From positions 3,375-9,089 of the forward strand of contig DBAE01000228.1 of the NCBI GenBank assembly GCA_002291495.1: 5,715 nt of DNA, written 5' to 3'. Positions within the stretch are counted from its first letter, which is position 1, and each line of letters begins with the position of its first letter. The translations under genes were made by a program, and so were the position numbers. Source of the stretch: Bacteriovoracaceae bacterium UBA1018. GTDB lineage: Bacteria > Bdellovibrionota > UBA1018. Below are positions 1 through 5,715 of the stretch, in pieces. The notes beneath the pieces are model-generated. The model saw only the letters and a list, made by a program, of their open reading frames with translations, was not told the origin of the DNA and searched no databases.

Positions 1-658
1 TCTTTGCGAAGATACTACCATTCTCGGAAAAGCGGCACAGTACTTAGGCAAGACACTGACAAGAGCCACCTTTCCGATCTATCAAGAGATCTTAAAATCA
101 GAGGCTGAGCGCGCGTGGAGGCTCTACCGCATGAAGCTGATTCCCGGCGTCGAAATCACGAAAAATACTTTTTCGAATCAAAGATCCGCTCATATCTTAG
201 GATTAGGAATCCAGGATTGGATTAACGCCTCTCTTGACCCTGTTGAACTCGCGCGAGCAATCAGAGCTCAAGGTGGCGTAGCGATCGCTGCTCATCCGGT
301 TTCTACGAGAAAAGTTGAAAAACAAACTTACCATCTCTGGGATAATCGTCACGAACTCGCAAAAGAGTTTGATGCTTGGGAAGTGGCTAGCGGTCCTTAT
401 CTCTTTGATGAAGTGATGGAAAGTGGTTTGCCCATGATCGCTAGCAGCGATCTTCACCACAAACGTCAAATCCGGTCATGGAAGACTGTTTTTGACTGTG
501 AAAGAAATCCTCAAGCTATATTTGAAGCTATCCGCGCGCAAGAGCTCAGCTTTAAGTTCTACGAAGGGAATATTGATGACGTTCGCGAGCATTTTAGCAT
601 TAGCGATTTGGGCTCTCGCATTCAGCCTCACACTGTTTGGGACCGGGCTATCTCTTAG
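1..658 (+). CDS. PHP-domain metal-dependent phosphoesterase, 5' end cut off by window
   Basis: The reading frame is open from base 2 to the TAG at 656-658, giving 218 residues with no start needed inside the window. The Met at 131 lies inside the PHP domain and is not the true start. The PHP (polymerase and histidinol phosphatase) fold is recognised from its ordered metal ligands: Glu in IPGVEIT (152-154), His in SAHILGLG (191-193), His in AAHP (293-295), and Asp and His in ASSDLHH (449-451, 455-457). The N-terminal HxH motif must lie upstream of the window. Family members are usually cytoplasmic hydrolases of phosphate esters using two or three metal ions. The substrate here cannot be read from sequence. 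The last 83 bases also encode the N-terminus of the downstream glycosyltransferase, which suggests translational coupling. The family assignment is firm; the function is open. Confidence 0.88.
   Translation, partial: LCEDTTILGKAAQYLGKTLTRATFPIYQEILKSEAERAWRLYRMKLIPGVEITKNTFSNQRSAHILGLGIQDWINASLDPVELARAIRAQGGVAIAAHPVSTRKVEKQTYHLWDNRHELAKEFDAWEVASGPYLFDEVMESGLPMIASSDLHHKRQIRSWKTVFDCERNPQAIFEAIRAQELSFKFYEGNIDDVREHFSISDLGSRIQPHTVWDRAIS
563..569 (+). promoter_or_regulatory. Ribosome binding site for the GT21 gene, inside the PHP gene
   Basis: The purine run GAAGGGA ends 6 bases before the ATG at 576, a normal Shine-Dalgarno distance. It favours 576 over the in-frame ATG at 492, which would add 28 polar, charged residues in front of the first membrane segment. 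The site lies in the coding region of the PHP gene, so ribosomes finishing that gene run over it. Confidence 0.6.
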
Positions 659-1754
659 TTTGAGACCTAAGCGGTCTAATCGTGCACGCATCCATCACCC
701 GACATCCCCGATCAGCGTGCTTAAACCGCTCAAGGGAGTCGAGTGTGGAAGTTACGACAATTTAGAGTCATTCTTTACTCAAAGTTACCCGCATTATGAG
801 CTTATTTTTTCAGTCGCGCATGCGTCGGATCCAATTGTAAAAGTAGTTGATGCTCTGATAGCTCAGTACCCGGAGGTTCAAGCTCGTTTGATCATCGGTG
901 CAGCTCAAAATAGACTTACATCCGAGAGTAATCCAAAAGTACTCAATCTGGTTCAAAGCTATCATGAGGCAAATTTTGATATCGTATTGATCAGCGACAG
1001 TAATGTGCGTGTCCCGACCAATTACCTAGAAAAACTTGTCGAGTACTTGGATCCAGATGTTGGCATAGTCACTTCGATCGTTTCTGGATATCAGCCTCGA
1101 GACTTAGGCGGCAACTTAGAATCTATTTACCTCGATACGTTTTACTCCCGAGGTATGCGAATCGCTGAAGCCTTTGGTAAAGCTTGTGTTGTAGGTAAGT
1201 CGATGCTTTTTAGACGGTCAGTCGCTAATCGTTTTGGAGGAGTTGAAATTCTTTCTCGTTACCTGGCTGAAGATTATATGGCAGGAATTGCGATGAAAAA
1301 TCTAGGCTATCAAGTCGCAATTCCTTTTGAGCCTGTGCCGCAGTATATCGGACGGTACTCATTTCAAGAGTTTTGGAAGCGCCATGTACGCTGGGGAAGA
1401 ATACGAAAGGCGCAAGCCCCGTTTGCGTTTTTACTTGAGGCCCTCCTGAGTTGTTTCGGTTCAGGGATTTTGCTTGCTTGGACGTTTCGGTTGCACACCG
1501 ACCCGCTAAAAATATTCTTTTTGCATGCGGCTGGATGGCTAGCGTGTGATTTTGTGATGGTGAGGCTCTCGAGAAGAGGGCTCAGCGCAAACATGAAAAA
1601 GCAAGACATCGCTTATTATCAACTGATTTTCCCTTTGCTATGGATACTTCGAGAAGCGCTTGCCTTACCCCTTTGGATGACAGTCCTTTGTGGAAACACA
1701 GTGAATTGGAGAGGAAAAAGACTTCGAGTAGAAGCTGGCGGGCTTCTCAAGTAA
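576..1754 (+). CDS. Ceramide glucosyltransferase-type membrane glycosyltransferase (GT21, HpnI/GlcT-like)
   Basis: This 392-residue protein matches the GT21 family, which transfers a sugar (usually glucose from UDP-glucose) to a membrane lipid such as ceramide; bacterial relatives include the hopanoid-linked HpnI. Order of features: a membrane anchor at about residues 3-29; the nucleotide-sugar domain starting SVLKPLKG (48-54); NLESFF (62-67); SNPKV (118-122); the DxD-like SDSNVRV (140-146, Asp141); CVVGKSMLFRR (204-214); YLAED (229-233, Asp233 the likely catalytic base); RHVRW (269-273), the family's (R/Q)xxRW motif; then about three C-terminal hydrophobic segments (near 284-303, 312-331, 346-371) and a WRGKR tail. 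The active site should face the cytoplasm. The start at 576 is chosen because it gives an immediate membrane anchor and has a good ribosome site. The acceptor (ceramide, hopanoid or diacylglycerol) cannot be decided, because no sphingolipid or hopanoid gene is in view. Confidence 0.87.
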   Translation: MTFASILALAIWALAFSLTLFGTGLSLSLRPKRSNRARIHHPTSPISVLKPLKGVECGSYDNLESFFTQSYPHYELIFSVAHASDPIVKVVDALIAQYPEVQARLIIGAAQNRLTSESNPKVLNLVQSYHEANFDIVLISDSNVRVPTNYLEKLVEYLDPDVGIVTSIVSGYQPRDLGGNLESIYLDTFYSRGMRIAEAFGKACVVGKSMLFRRSVANRFGGVEILSRYLAEDYMAGIAMKNLGYQVAIPFEPVPQYIGRYSFQEFWKRHVRWGRIRKAQAPFAFLLEALLSCFGSGILLAWTFRLHTDPLKIFFLHAAGWLACDFVMVRLSRRGLSANMKKQDIAYYQLIFPLLWILREALALPLWMTVLCGNTVNWRGKRLRVEAGGLLK

Positions 1755-1765
1755 GTTGATCTAAA

Positions 1766-3073
1766 ATGAAATTTCTTTGGGGTGCAGCAACAAGTAGTCA
1801 TCAAATTGAAGGCGGAAATCGCCATAACGATTGGTGGGAATGGGAAAGCCAAGGCAATATCGAAGGCGGAGTTCGATCCGGTCTCGCAGCAGATCATTGG
1901 AATCGATTTCGTGAAGATCTGAGGCTTGCGTCTGAACTTGGACTCAATAGCTATCGATTTTCAATCGAGTGGTCGAGGATCGAACCTGAAGAAGGCAAGT
2001 GGGACGATGAAGCCATGAGTTGGTATCAGGAACTAGTCACTGAGTGCGAAAGACTCGGTCTACTTCCCATGCTTACGCTTCATCACTTTACCTCTCCTCA
2101 GTGGTTAGCTGACAAGGGCGGGTTTACTCATCCTAACTCGCCGAAGTATTTTGCGCGCTTCACAGAACGAGTCATCGAAAAATTAGGAACCCGCATACCG
2201 CTTTGGTGTACCTTAAACGAGCCGATGGTTTTGGCAGTAGGCTCGTATATGGGTAAGTTTATGCCTCCTGCAAAATATCACCCACGAAATGTTTCACTAG
2301 CGAGTGAAAATTTACTGAAGGCACATGTGCTCGCTTATGATTTGATTCACTCAAAGATTCGCGATCGGAGTGGGCCTTGGAAGGATCATCCAATCAGGGT
2401 TGGAATCGCACATAACATGCTCGATTTTAAGCCCGATCGCAGTTGGCATCCACTCGAGCTGTTACTGAGTCAGATCTTCCGCAGATTTTATAATCGTTCT
2501 TGGCTCGATGCCATTGTGGGCAGAAAGCAACATTTCGGCGTGAGGGGCCTTGTGCCTTATGGAGCGCAAGTCAAAGAGGCCCTAGGGCGAAGAACGGCCG
2601 ACTTTATTGGAATCAATTATTACACGAAAGCTTATATCCAGTGGGGTCCTCGAGATGCAGCTCAGGAAAGGCCTGCAGAGTTACCTATTGGAGTTCAGTT
2701 TGCTCGTAGAAAAGAAAAAGTGTCAGACTTAGGCTGGGCACTTCATCCGCAAGGTCTTGATCAAATGATTCGATTTGTCAGTGGATATGAATTGCCGATC
2801 TACATTACTGAAAACGGTATCGCGGACCGAGAAGATAAACTCAGGGCAGAGTATCTTGAAGCGCACTTAGGCGTCGTGCAACAAGCCAGAAAAAACGGGG
2901 TAGATCTCCGCGGCTATTATTACTGGTCACTGATGGACAATTTTGAGTGGATCAAAGGGTTTGGTCCAAGATTTGGACTCTATCACGTGAACTACGAAAC
3001 CTTTGAGCGCACGGCGACTCTGTCCTCACAAGTCTATAAGAAATTTATTGCCGATGATCTACAGGAGTCCTGA
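1766..3073 (+). CDS. GH1 family beta-glucosidase, cytoplasmic
   Basis: This 435-residue protein is a full-length retaining glycoside hydrolase of family 1. The N-terminus begins at once with the family signature FLWGAATSSHQIEGG (Gln13 in the glycone site), so the ATG at 1766 is the right start; an in-frame stop lies just upstream. The acid/base Glu152 sits in TLNEP and the nucleophile Glu349 in YITENG. Sugar-binding Glu394-Trp395 are in DNFEW, followed by the usual GFGPRFGLYHVNY region. No signal peptide or membrane segment is present, so it should act in the cytoplasm on beta-glucosides or a close relative; aglycone specificity is not readable. The gene starts 11 bases after the GT21 stop with no clear Shine-Dalgarno sequence, so translation may depend on coupling. 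Its position suggests glycolipid turnover, but uptake and use of a disaccharide is an equally ordinary explanation. Confidence 0.93.
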   Translation: MKFLWGAATSSHQIEGGNRHNDWWEWESQGNIEGGVRSGLAADHWNRFREDLRLASELGLNSYRFSIEWSRIEPEEGKWDDEAMSWYQELVTECERLGLLPMLTLHHFTSPQWLADKGGFTHPNSPKYFARFTERVIEKLGTRIPLWCTLNEPMVLAVGSYMGKFMPPAKYHPRNVSLASENLLKAHVLAYDLIHSKIRDRSGPWKDHPIRVGIAHNMLDFKPDRSWHPLELLLSQIFRRFYNRSWLDAIVGRKQHFGVRGLVPYGAQVKEALGRRTADFIGINYYTKAYIQWGPRDAAQERPAELPIGVQFARRKEKVSDLGWALHPQGLDQMIRFVSGYELPIYITENGIADREDKLRAEYLEAHLGVVQQARKNGVDLRGYYYWSLMDNFEWIKGFGPRFGLYHVNYETFERTATLSSQVYKKFIADDLQES

Positions 3074-3082
3074 TTAGGACTC
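3065..3082. terminator. Small hairpin between convergent genes, possible weak terminator
   Basis: A perfect 6-base inverted repeat (GAGTCC at 3065-3070, GGACTC at 3077-3082) with a 6-base loop covers the stop codon of the GH1 gene and reaches the last base of the convergent secreted-protein gene. No T-run follows on either strand, so it is not a standard intrinsic terminator. It is the only hairpin seen at this junction. Confidence 0.3.
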
Positions 3083-3498
3083 TAATTGAAAACCCCATAC
3101 TGATAGCGGCCCAAATAGTTAATGACCGCAACCAACCCGGCGGGATCGTTCATTAAGGCAATGTCGTAAGGAGATAGGTTTCCGAATAACGGATTTCGAG
3201 TTTTTAGCCATTTGACGATCCCTTTAGCGAGTTCCTCGGTGACTTCTTCGCCTTCAACGCCGAATGCGTCGATCGACAGACCCACGAGATTGTTGAGGTT
3301 GAGGCGTGCATCTTCATGCCATACCTTCATCTCGGACATGAAATACTGTCTCATGATTCTGATGGTCGGTTCAGGTTGCAGACCGTCATCACAGCTTGAA
3401 AAGAGCTGCGGTCCTTGGGCATGGGCAAGGGAGGCAGGGATCAGGTTAGATACCAAGAGTAGGGCAACGCAAGCAGTGGCTAATCGAACGATTTGCAT
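3082..3498 (-). CDS. Small secreted protein of unknown function
   Basis: I do not recognise this 138-residue protein. Its N-terminus is a clear Sec signal peptide: Arg5, a hydrophobic core at about 6-20, then the signal peptidase I site AHA (25-27) before Gln28. There is no lipobox. The mature part is about 111 residues with one Cys (Cys36 in SSCDD), no further membrane segment and no repeats; it looks mixed helical, with an acidic stretch near 82-90 (VEGEEVTEE) and an aromatic C-terminus (YLGRYQYGVFN). It should be periplasmic or exported. The ATG at 3498 is the only start codon between the signal peptide and the upstream in-frame stop. The signal peptide and its fit to the strand make this the real gene, not the frame open on the opposite strand. 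It runs towards the GH1 gene with an 8-base gap and is divergent from the FAD dehydrogenase. Confidence 0.78.
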   Translation of the reverse strand: MQIVRLATACVALLLVSNLIPASLAHAQGPQLFSSCDDGLQPEPTIRIMRQYFMSEMKVWHEDARLNLNNLVGLSIDAFGVEGEEVTEELAKGIVKWLKTRNPLFGNLSPYDIALMNDPAGLVAVINYLGRYQYGVFN

Positions 3499-3563
3499 AG
3501 GCCAAAATCCAGTAACACAAAGGCCGCTTGATCTCTATGCTCAATATGAGAAAGTGACCCGAT
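3499..3563. promoter_or_regulatory. Divergent intergenic region, presumed promoters for both flanking genes
   Basis: These 65 bases are the only spacer between the start codons of the secreted-protein gene (-) and the FAD dehydrogenase gene (+), so both promoters should lie here or reach into the coding ends. A TATGCT at 3536-3541 is a possible -10 element for the + strand, but no convincing -35 lies 16-18 bases upstream. No clear operator palindrome is seen. GAGAAAG at 3548-3554 is a weak candidate ribosome site for the ATG at 3564. Confidence 0.4.
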
Positions 3564-4946
3564 ATGGAACAAAACGTTCAATTCTTAAGAGTCCTTAAAG
3601 AGCAATTTGATGAAGGATTCATTTCAATCAACTCTGATGATTTAAAAATGTATGGAGCTGACTGGAGTGGCGTTTTGGCTCCAAATCCAATGGCTATCGC
3701 ATTTCCGAGATCCACCGATGAGGTCTCTCGTCTACTTAAGCTGTGTAGCCAGTACAATATTCCGGTAGTGCCTTCAGGAGGGCGCACAGGTCTATCGGGT
3801 GGGGCAGTGGCCGCTCATTCAGAGCTAGTCCTCAGTCTGTCCAAAATGAATCGACTAGGTCAAGTCGATGCCCGAGCAAGAACTCTAGAAGTAGAGGCTG
3901 GCGCCATCACTGAACAGGTCCACCATCACTGCGCAAACTTGGGACTGACTTGGCCTGTGGATTTCGCATCTAAGGGCTCAAGCCAAGTGGGCGGGAACAT
4001 CTCAACTAATGCGGGCGGAGTGAGAGTCATTCGATACGGGTTGACGCGAAACTGGGTGATTGGGCTTAAGGTAGTGCTCATGACGGGCGAGGTCTTGGAC
4101 TTGATGAGCCCGCTCGAAAAAAATAATACAGGCCTAGATCTAAAACAGCTCTTTATCGGCACAGAGGGAACTCTAGGTGTGATTACGGAGGCAAATCTGC
4201 GTTTGGCCCCGATTCCAAAAGATCTTGCCGTCGGACTCGTTGGAGTAAAGGACTTTTCAACTGTTCTTGAAGTTTATGACCGAGCACGATCAGCCGGATT
4301 TACAGTATCTGCGTTTGAGTGTCTGAGTCGTGCTTGCTTTGAAGAGGTTGTGAAGCACGGTCATCGAGCTCCATTTGAAAAACCGTGGGACGCCTACATC
4401 TTGATTGAAGCTGAGGACTCGCGCGCGCAATTTGAGCAAGAACTACTGAGCTGGCTCGAATCGGGTCGAATTGGAGAGGGAGTGATTGCGCAGTCCGATC
4501 GTGAAAAGGCTGATCTCTGGAAAATACGTGAGGCCGTGGCCGAAAGTATTCTGATGGGAAGCGATGTTCATCAACAAGATATTTCTGTCCCAATTCGGAG
4601 TCTCGTGGCTTTTTCAAATGAACTCCAGGAGCGCTACACAAAATCTTATCCCAAGTTTGAAGTTTTTATCTTTGGGCACATTGGAGATGGAAATCTTCAT
4701 GTGTTTATCCGAAAGCCTAAGTCGATGGACACAGCGGAATTTCACCAAGAATGTAAACTTTCTGACGCAGATCTCTTTAAATATGTTCAAAAGTTTGGTG
4801 GTTCAATCTCAGCCGAACACGGAATAGGCATCCTTAAGAAGGACGCGCTTCCATACTCTCGTGCACCTTTTGAGATCGAAATGCTCAAAAAGGTAAAATC
4901 TTCTTTTGATGCTCAGGGTCTGCTGAATCCTGGAAAAATTTTCTAG
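3564..4946 (+). CDS. FAD-binding dehydrogenase, D-2-hydroxyglutarate / D-lactate dehydrogenase type (GlcD family)
   Basis: This 460-residue flavoenzyme of the VAO/PCMH fold should oxidise a D-2-hydroxyacid (D-2-hydroxyglutarate, D-lactate or glycolate) and pass electrons to a carrier. FAD-binding motifs are PSGGRTGLSGG (70-80), GGNISTNAGG (143-152) and IGTEGTLGVITE (198-209). The C-terminal substrate domain carries GHIGDGNLH (His372, His379) and SAEHGIG (Glu418), matching the divalent-metal site of D-2-hydroxyglutarate dehydrogenases, and ends with the family's LLNPGKIF. There is no Fe-S domain and no signal peptide or membrane segment, so it is a single-domain cytoplasmic or peripheral enzyme. 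Length is normal for the family. An upstream in-frame ATG at 3546 runs into a stop after three codons, so 3564 is the start. It is followed after 12 bases by the Gre-like gene. The exact substrate cannot be chosen by eye; the D2HGDH-like reading is slightly preferred. Confidence 0.88.
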   Translation: MEQNVQFLRVLKEQFDEGFISINSDDLKMYGADWSGVLAPNPMAIAFPRSTDEVSRLLKLCSQYNIPVVPSGGRTGLSGGAVAAHSELVLSLSKMNRLGQVDARARTLEVEAGAITEQVHHHCANLGLTWPVDFASKGSSQVGGNISTNAGGVRVIRYGLTRNWVIGLKVVLMTGEVLDLMSPLEKNNTGLDLKQLFIGTEGTLGVITEANLRLAPIPKDLAVGLVGVKDFSTVLEVYDRARSAGFTVSAFECLSRACFEEVVKHGHRAPFEKPWDAYILIEAEDSRAQFEQELLSWLESGRIGEGVIAQSDREKADLWKIREAVAESILMGSDVHQQDISVPIRSLVAFSNELQERYTKSYPKFEVFIFGHIGDGNLHVFIRKPKSMDTAEFHQECKLSDADLFKYVQKFGGSISAEHGIGILKKDALPYSRAPFEIEMLKKVKSSFDAQGLLNPGKIF

Positions 4947-4950
4947 AGGA
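4945..4950 (+). promoter_or_regulatory. Ribosome binding site of the Gre-like gene, overlapping the upstream stop codon
   Basis: AGAGGA lies 8 bases before the ATG at 4959 and shares two bases with the TAG (4944-4946) of the dehydrogenase gene. This arrangement suggests translational coupling of the two genes and supports the chosen start. Confidence 0.65.
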
Positions 4951-4958
4951 TCGATCGC

Positions 4959-5435
4959 ATGAAGCAAAAGCTAGTTGAAATGATCATTGCCAAAATCGAA
5001 GAGGAGCTCCGAGTACTCGTTACTGCAGCAAAAGCCGCACATGAGGCAGCAACACACGAAGAAAGCAAAGCTGAAGATCAGCATGATACACGAGGCCTTG
5101 AAGCTTCCTATTTGGCTGGCGCACAAGCTCAACGAGCAGGGGAGCTTCAGCAGCTTTTGATCGTCTTCAAAAACCTGAAATTGAAAGATCTGCCATCCGG
5201 TTCGAGTATCGCGGTCGGCGCTATGGTCGAAGTATTATCTGAAAATCGAAAGGCCTACTATTTTCTTGCTCCAGGTGGTGGAGGTATGAGCTTCACGATT
5301 GAGGGAAAGAGAATTAATCTTATCTCCCCTCAGTCGCCCTTAGGTGAAGAACTCGTCGGACGTAAAGTGGGGCACACAATTGAGGTTGAGACTAAAGGTG
5401 CAATTCGTGAGTACGAAATTTTAAGCGTGACGTAG
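4959..5435 (+). CDS. GreA/GreB-family transcription factor-like protein
   Basis: This 158-residue protein has the two-part layout and the same length as E. coli GreA. Residues 1-72 look like an antiparallel helical hairpin with an acidic turn (Glu34, Glu35, Glu39, Asp40, Asp43) and YLAGAQAQ on the return helix, comparable to the Gre coiled coil that enters the RNA polymerase secondary channel. Residues 81-158 match the FKBP-like Gre C-terminal domain: VGAMVEVL (86-93), SPQSPLGEELVGRKVG (123-138) and the closing EYEILSV. Gre factors bind RNA polymerase and stimulate cleavage of backtracked RNA. In a gap-free alignment by eye the catalytic Asp41 and Glu44 of E. coli GreA fall on Thr44 and Leu47, so cleavage activity is doubtful and a regulatory role, as in other Gre-fold proteins, is possible. 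The gene follows the dehydrogenase by 12 bases and overlaps the convergent HAD gene by 15. Confidence 0.82.
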   Translation: MKQKLVEMIIAKIEEELRVLVTAAKAAHEAATHEESKAEDQHDTRGLEASYLAGAQAQRAGELQQLLIVFKNLKLKDLPSGSSIAVGAMVEVLSENRKAYYFLAPGGGGMSFTIEGKRINLISPQSPLGEELVGRKVGHTIEVETKGAIREYEILSVT

Positions 5436-5715
5436 TTCGTTTTCTTCCGGTTTCACGCAATAAAGAGACGTTTCAATTTCTTGCAACAGATGCCTTGGAT
5501 TGTCGTAGATTTCGTAAGCAAGTTTTAGGGCGGTATCATCCCAACCACCCGTTCTTAGAGCTACTGAGAGTATCCCTAACTTTTCTGCTGCTTCTAGATC
5601 GTAAGGTGTGTCACCGATCATAATGGCCTCGCGGGCTAGGCAGCCAATTTCATCAATTGCTTTTTCAAGGACGTCAGGATCTGGTTTAGATGGGTCTTCT
5701 TCTGAGGGACTGACC
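5421..5715 (-). CDS. HAD-superfamily hydrolase, 5' end cut off by window
   Basis: The - strand frame is open from the right window edge to the TAA at 5421-5423, giving 97 residues of the C-terminal half. The Met encoded at 5619-5621 is internal, because clear HAD sequence lies before it. Visible motifs are the HAD motif III lysine in PSKPDPDVL and motif IV in MIGDTPYDLEAA, whose acidic residues hold the Mg ion. They are followed by LGILSVALRTGGWDD and IYDNPRHLL, as in phosphoglycolate phosphatase-like members. The nucleophile motif I (DxD) must lie beyond the window. Members of this subfamily are cytoplasmic phosphatases acting on small phosphate esters; the substrate cannot be predicted. The gene's last 15 bases overlap the end of the convergent Gre-like gene, leaving no room for a separate terminator. 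Confidence 0.87.
   Translation of the reverse strand, partial: VSPSEEDPSKPDPDVLEKAIDEIGCLAREAIMIGDTPYDLEAAEKLGILSVALRTGGWDDTALKLAYEIYDNPRHLLQEIETSLYCVKPEENELRHA

Noticed and set aside
281..288. Octamer GCGATCGC, like the HIP1 repeat of cyanobacteria
   Set aside because: It was noticed once in the window, inside coding sequence, and gives no sign of a repeated or genome-wide element.
436..452. Perfect 7-base inverted repeat GATCGCT-AGC-AGCGATC
   Set aside because: It lies within the codons for the conserved IASSDL metal-binding segment of the PHP gene. A single short copy in coding sequence is best explained by chance and codon choice, not by an operator.
492..575. Longer N-terminus for the GT21 protein from the ATG at 492
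   Set aside because: It would add 28 lysine- and serine-rich residues before the membrane anchor and enlarge the overlap with the PHP gene to 167 bases. The ATG at 576 has a well-placed ribosome site.
131..658. PHP gene starting at the ATG at 131
   Set aside because: The frame is open to the window edge and the 43 codons upstream read as plausible PHP-domain helix. A start at 131 would remove the N-terminal metal-binding part of the fold.
3546..3557. Three-codon open frame (ATG to TGA) just before the dehydrogenase start, as a leader peptide
   Set aside because: It has no regulatory codons, no attenuator hairpin and no ribosome site of its own, so it is likely chance.
3212..3598. Open frame of 128 residues on the + strand
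   Set aside because: It lies antisense to the secreted-protein gene and runs into the start of the FAD dehydrogenase. It has no domain, signal peptide or ribosome site, and its composition (Ser, Arg and Thr rich) is that of a shadow frame.
4300..4641. Open frame of 113 residues on the - strand inside the dehydrogenase gene
   Set aside because: It is fully antisense to conserved flavoenzyme sequence and shows no motif of its own. The same holds for the - strand frames at 203-469, 1364-1609, 1619-1897 and 3926-4162.

Overview
The window reads as ordinary, gene-dense bacterial chromosome with close to balanced base composition. It holds seven protein genes, two of them cut by the window edges, and almost no intergenic DNA. 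No RNA genes, insertion sequences, CRISPR arrays or phage genes are visible. The gene mix (bacterial ceramide-type glucosyltransferase, PHP-domain protein, GreA/GreB-like factor, D-2-hydroxyacid dehydrogenase) suggests a Gram-negative proteobacterium in the broad sense. A Bdellovibrio-like or deltaproteobacterial lineage is a low-confidence guess made without a database.

Layout. Left block, + strand (1-3073): a PHP-domain phosphoesterase missing its N-terminus, a membrane glycosyltransferase of the ceramide glucosyltransferase family (GT21), and a cytoplasmic GH1 beta-glucosidase. The first two overlap by 83 bases and the next two are 11 bases apart, so they probably form one operon. A small secreted protein of unknown function follows on the - strand (3082-3498), ending 8 bases from the GH1 gene. 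A 65-base divergent spacer (3499-3563) separates it from a second + strand pair: a single-domain FAD dehydrogenase of the D-2-hydroxyglutarate/D-lactate type (3564-4946) and a 158-residue GreA/GreB-like protein (4959-5435) whose ribosome binding site overlaps the upstream stop codon. At the right edge a HAD-family phosphatase on the - strand, missing its N-terminus, overlaps the Gre-like gene tail to tail by 15 bases.

How the genes may work together. The left block could make and turn over a glycolipid: GT21 enzymes add a sugar to a membrane lipid, a GH1 enzyme can remove a beta-linked glucose, and the PHP protein may act on a phosphorylated intermediate. This is inference from gene order and family knowledge. 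The dehydrogenase and the Gre-like factor are probably co-expressed, with no obvious shared function. Nothing here clearly amounts to a new defence or mobile system. The most interesting points are the glycolipid cassette, the overprinted PHP/GT21 junction and the non-canonical tip of the Gre-like protein.
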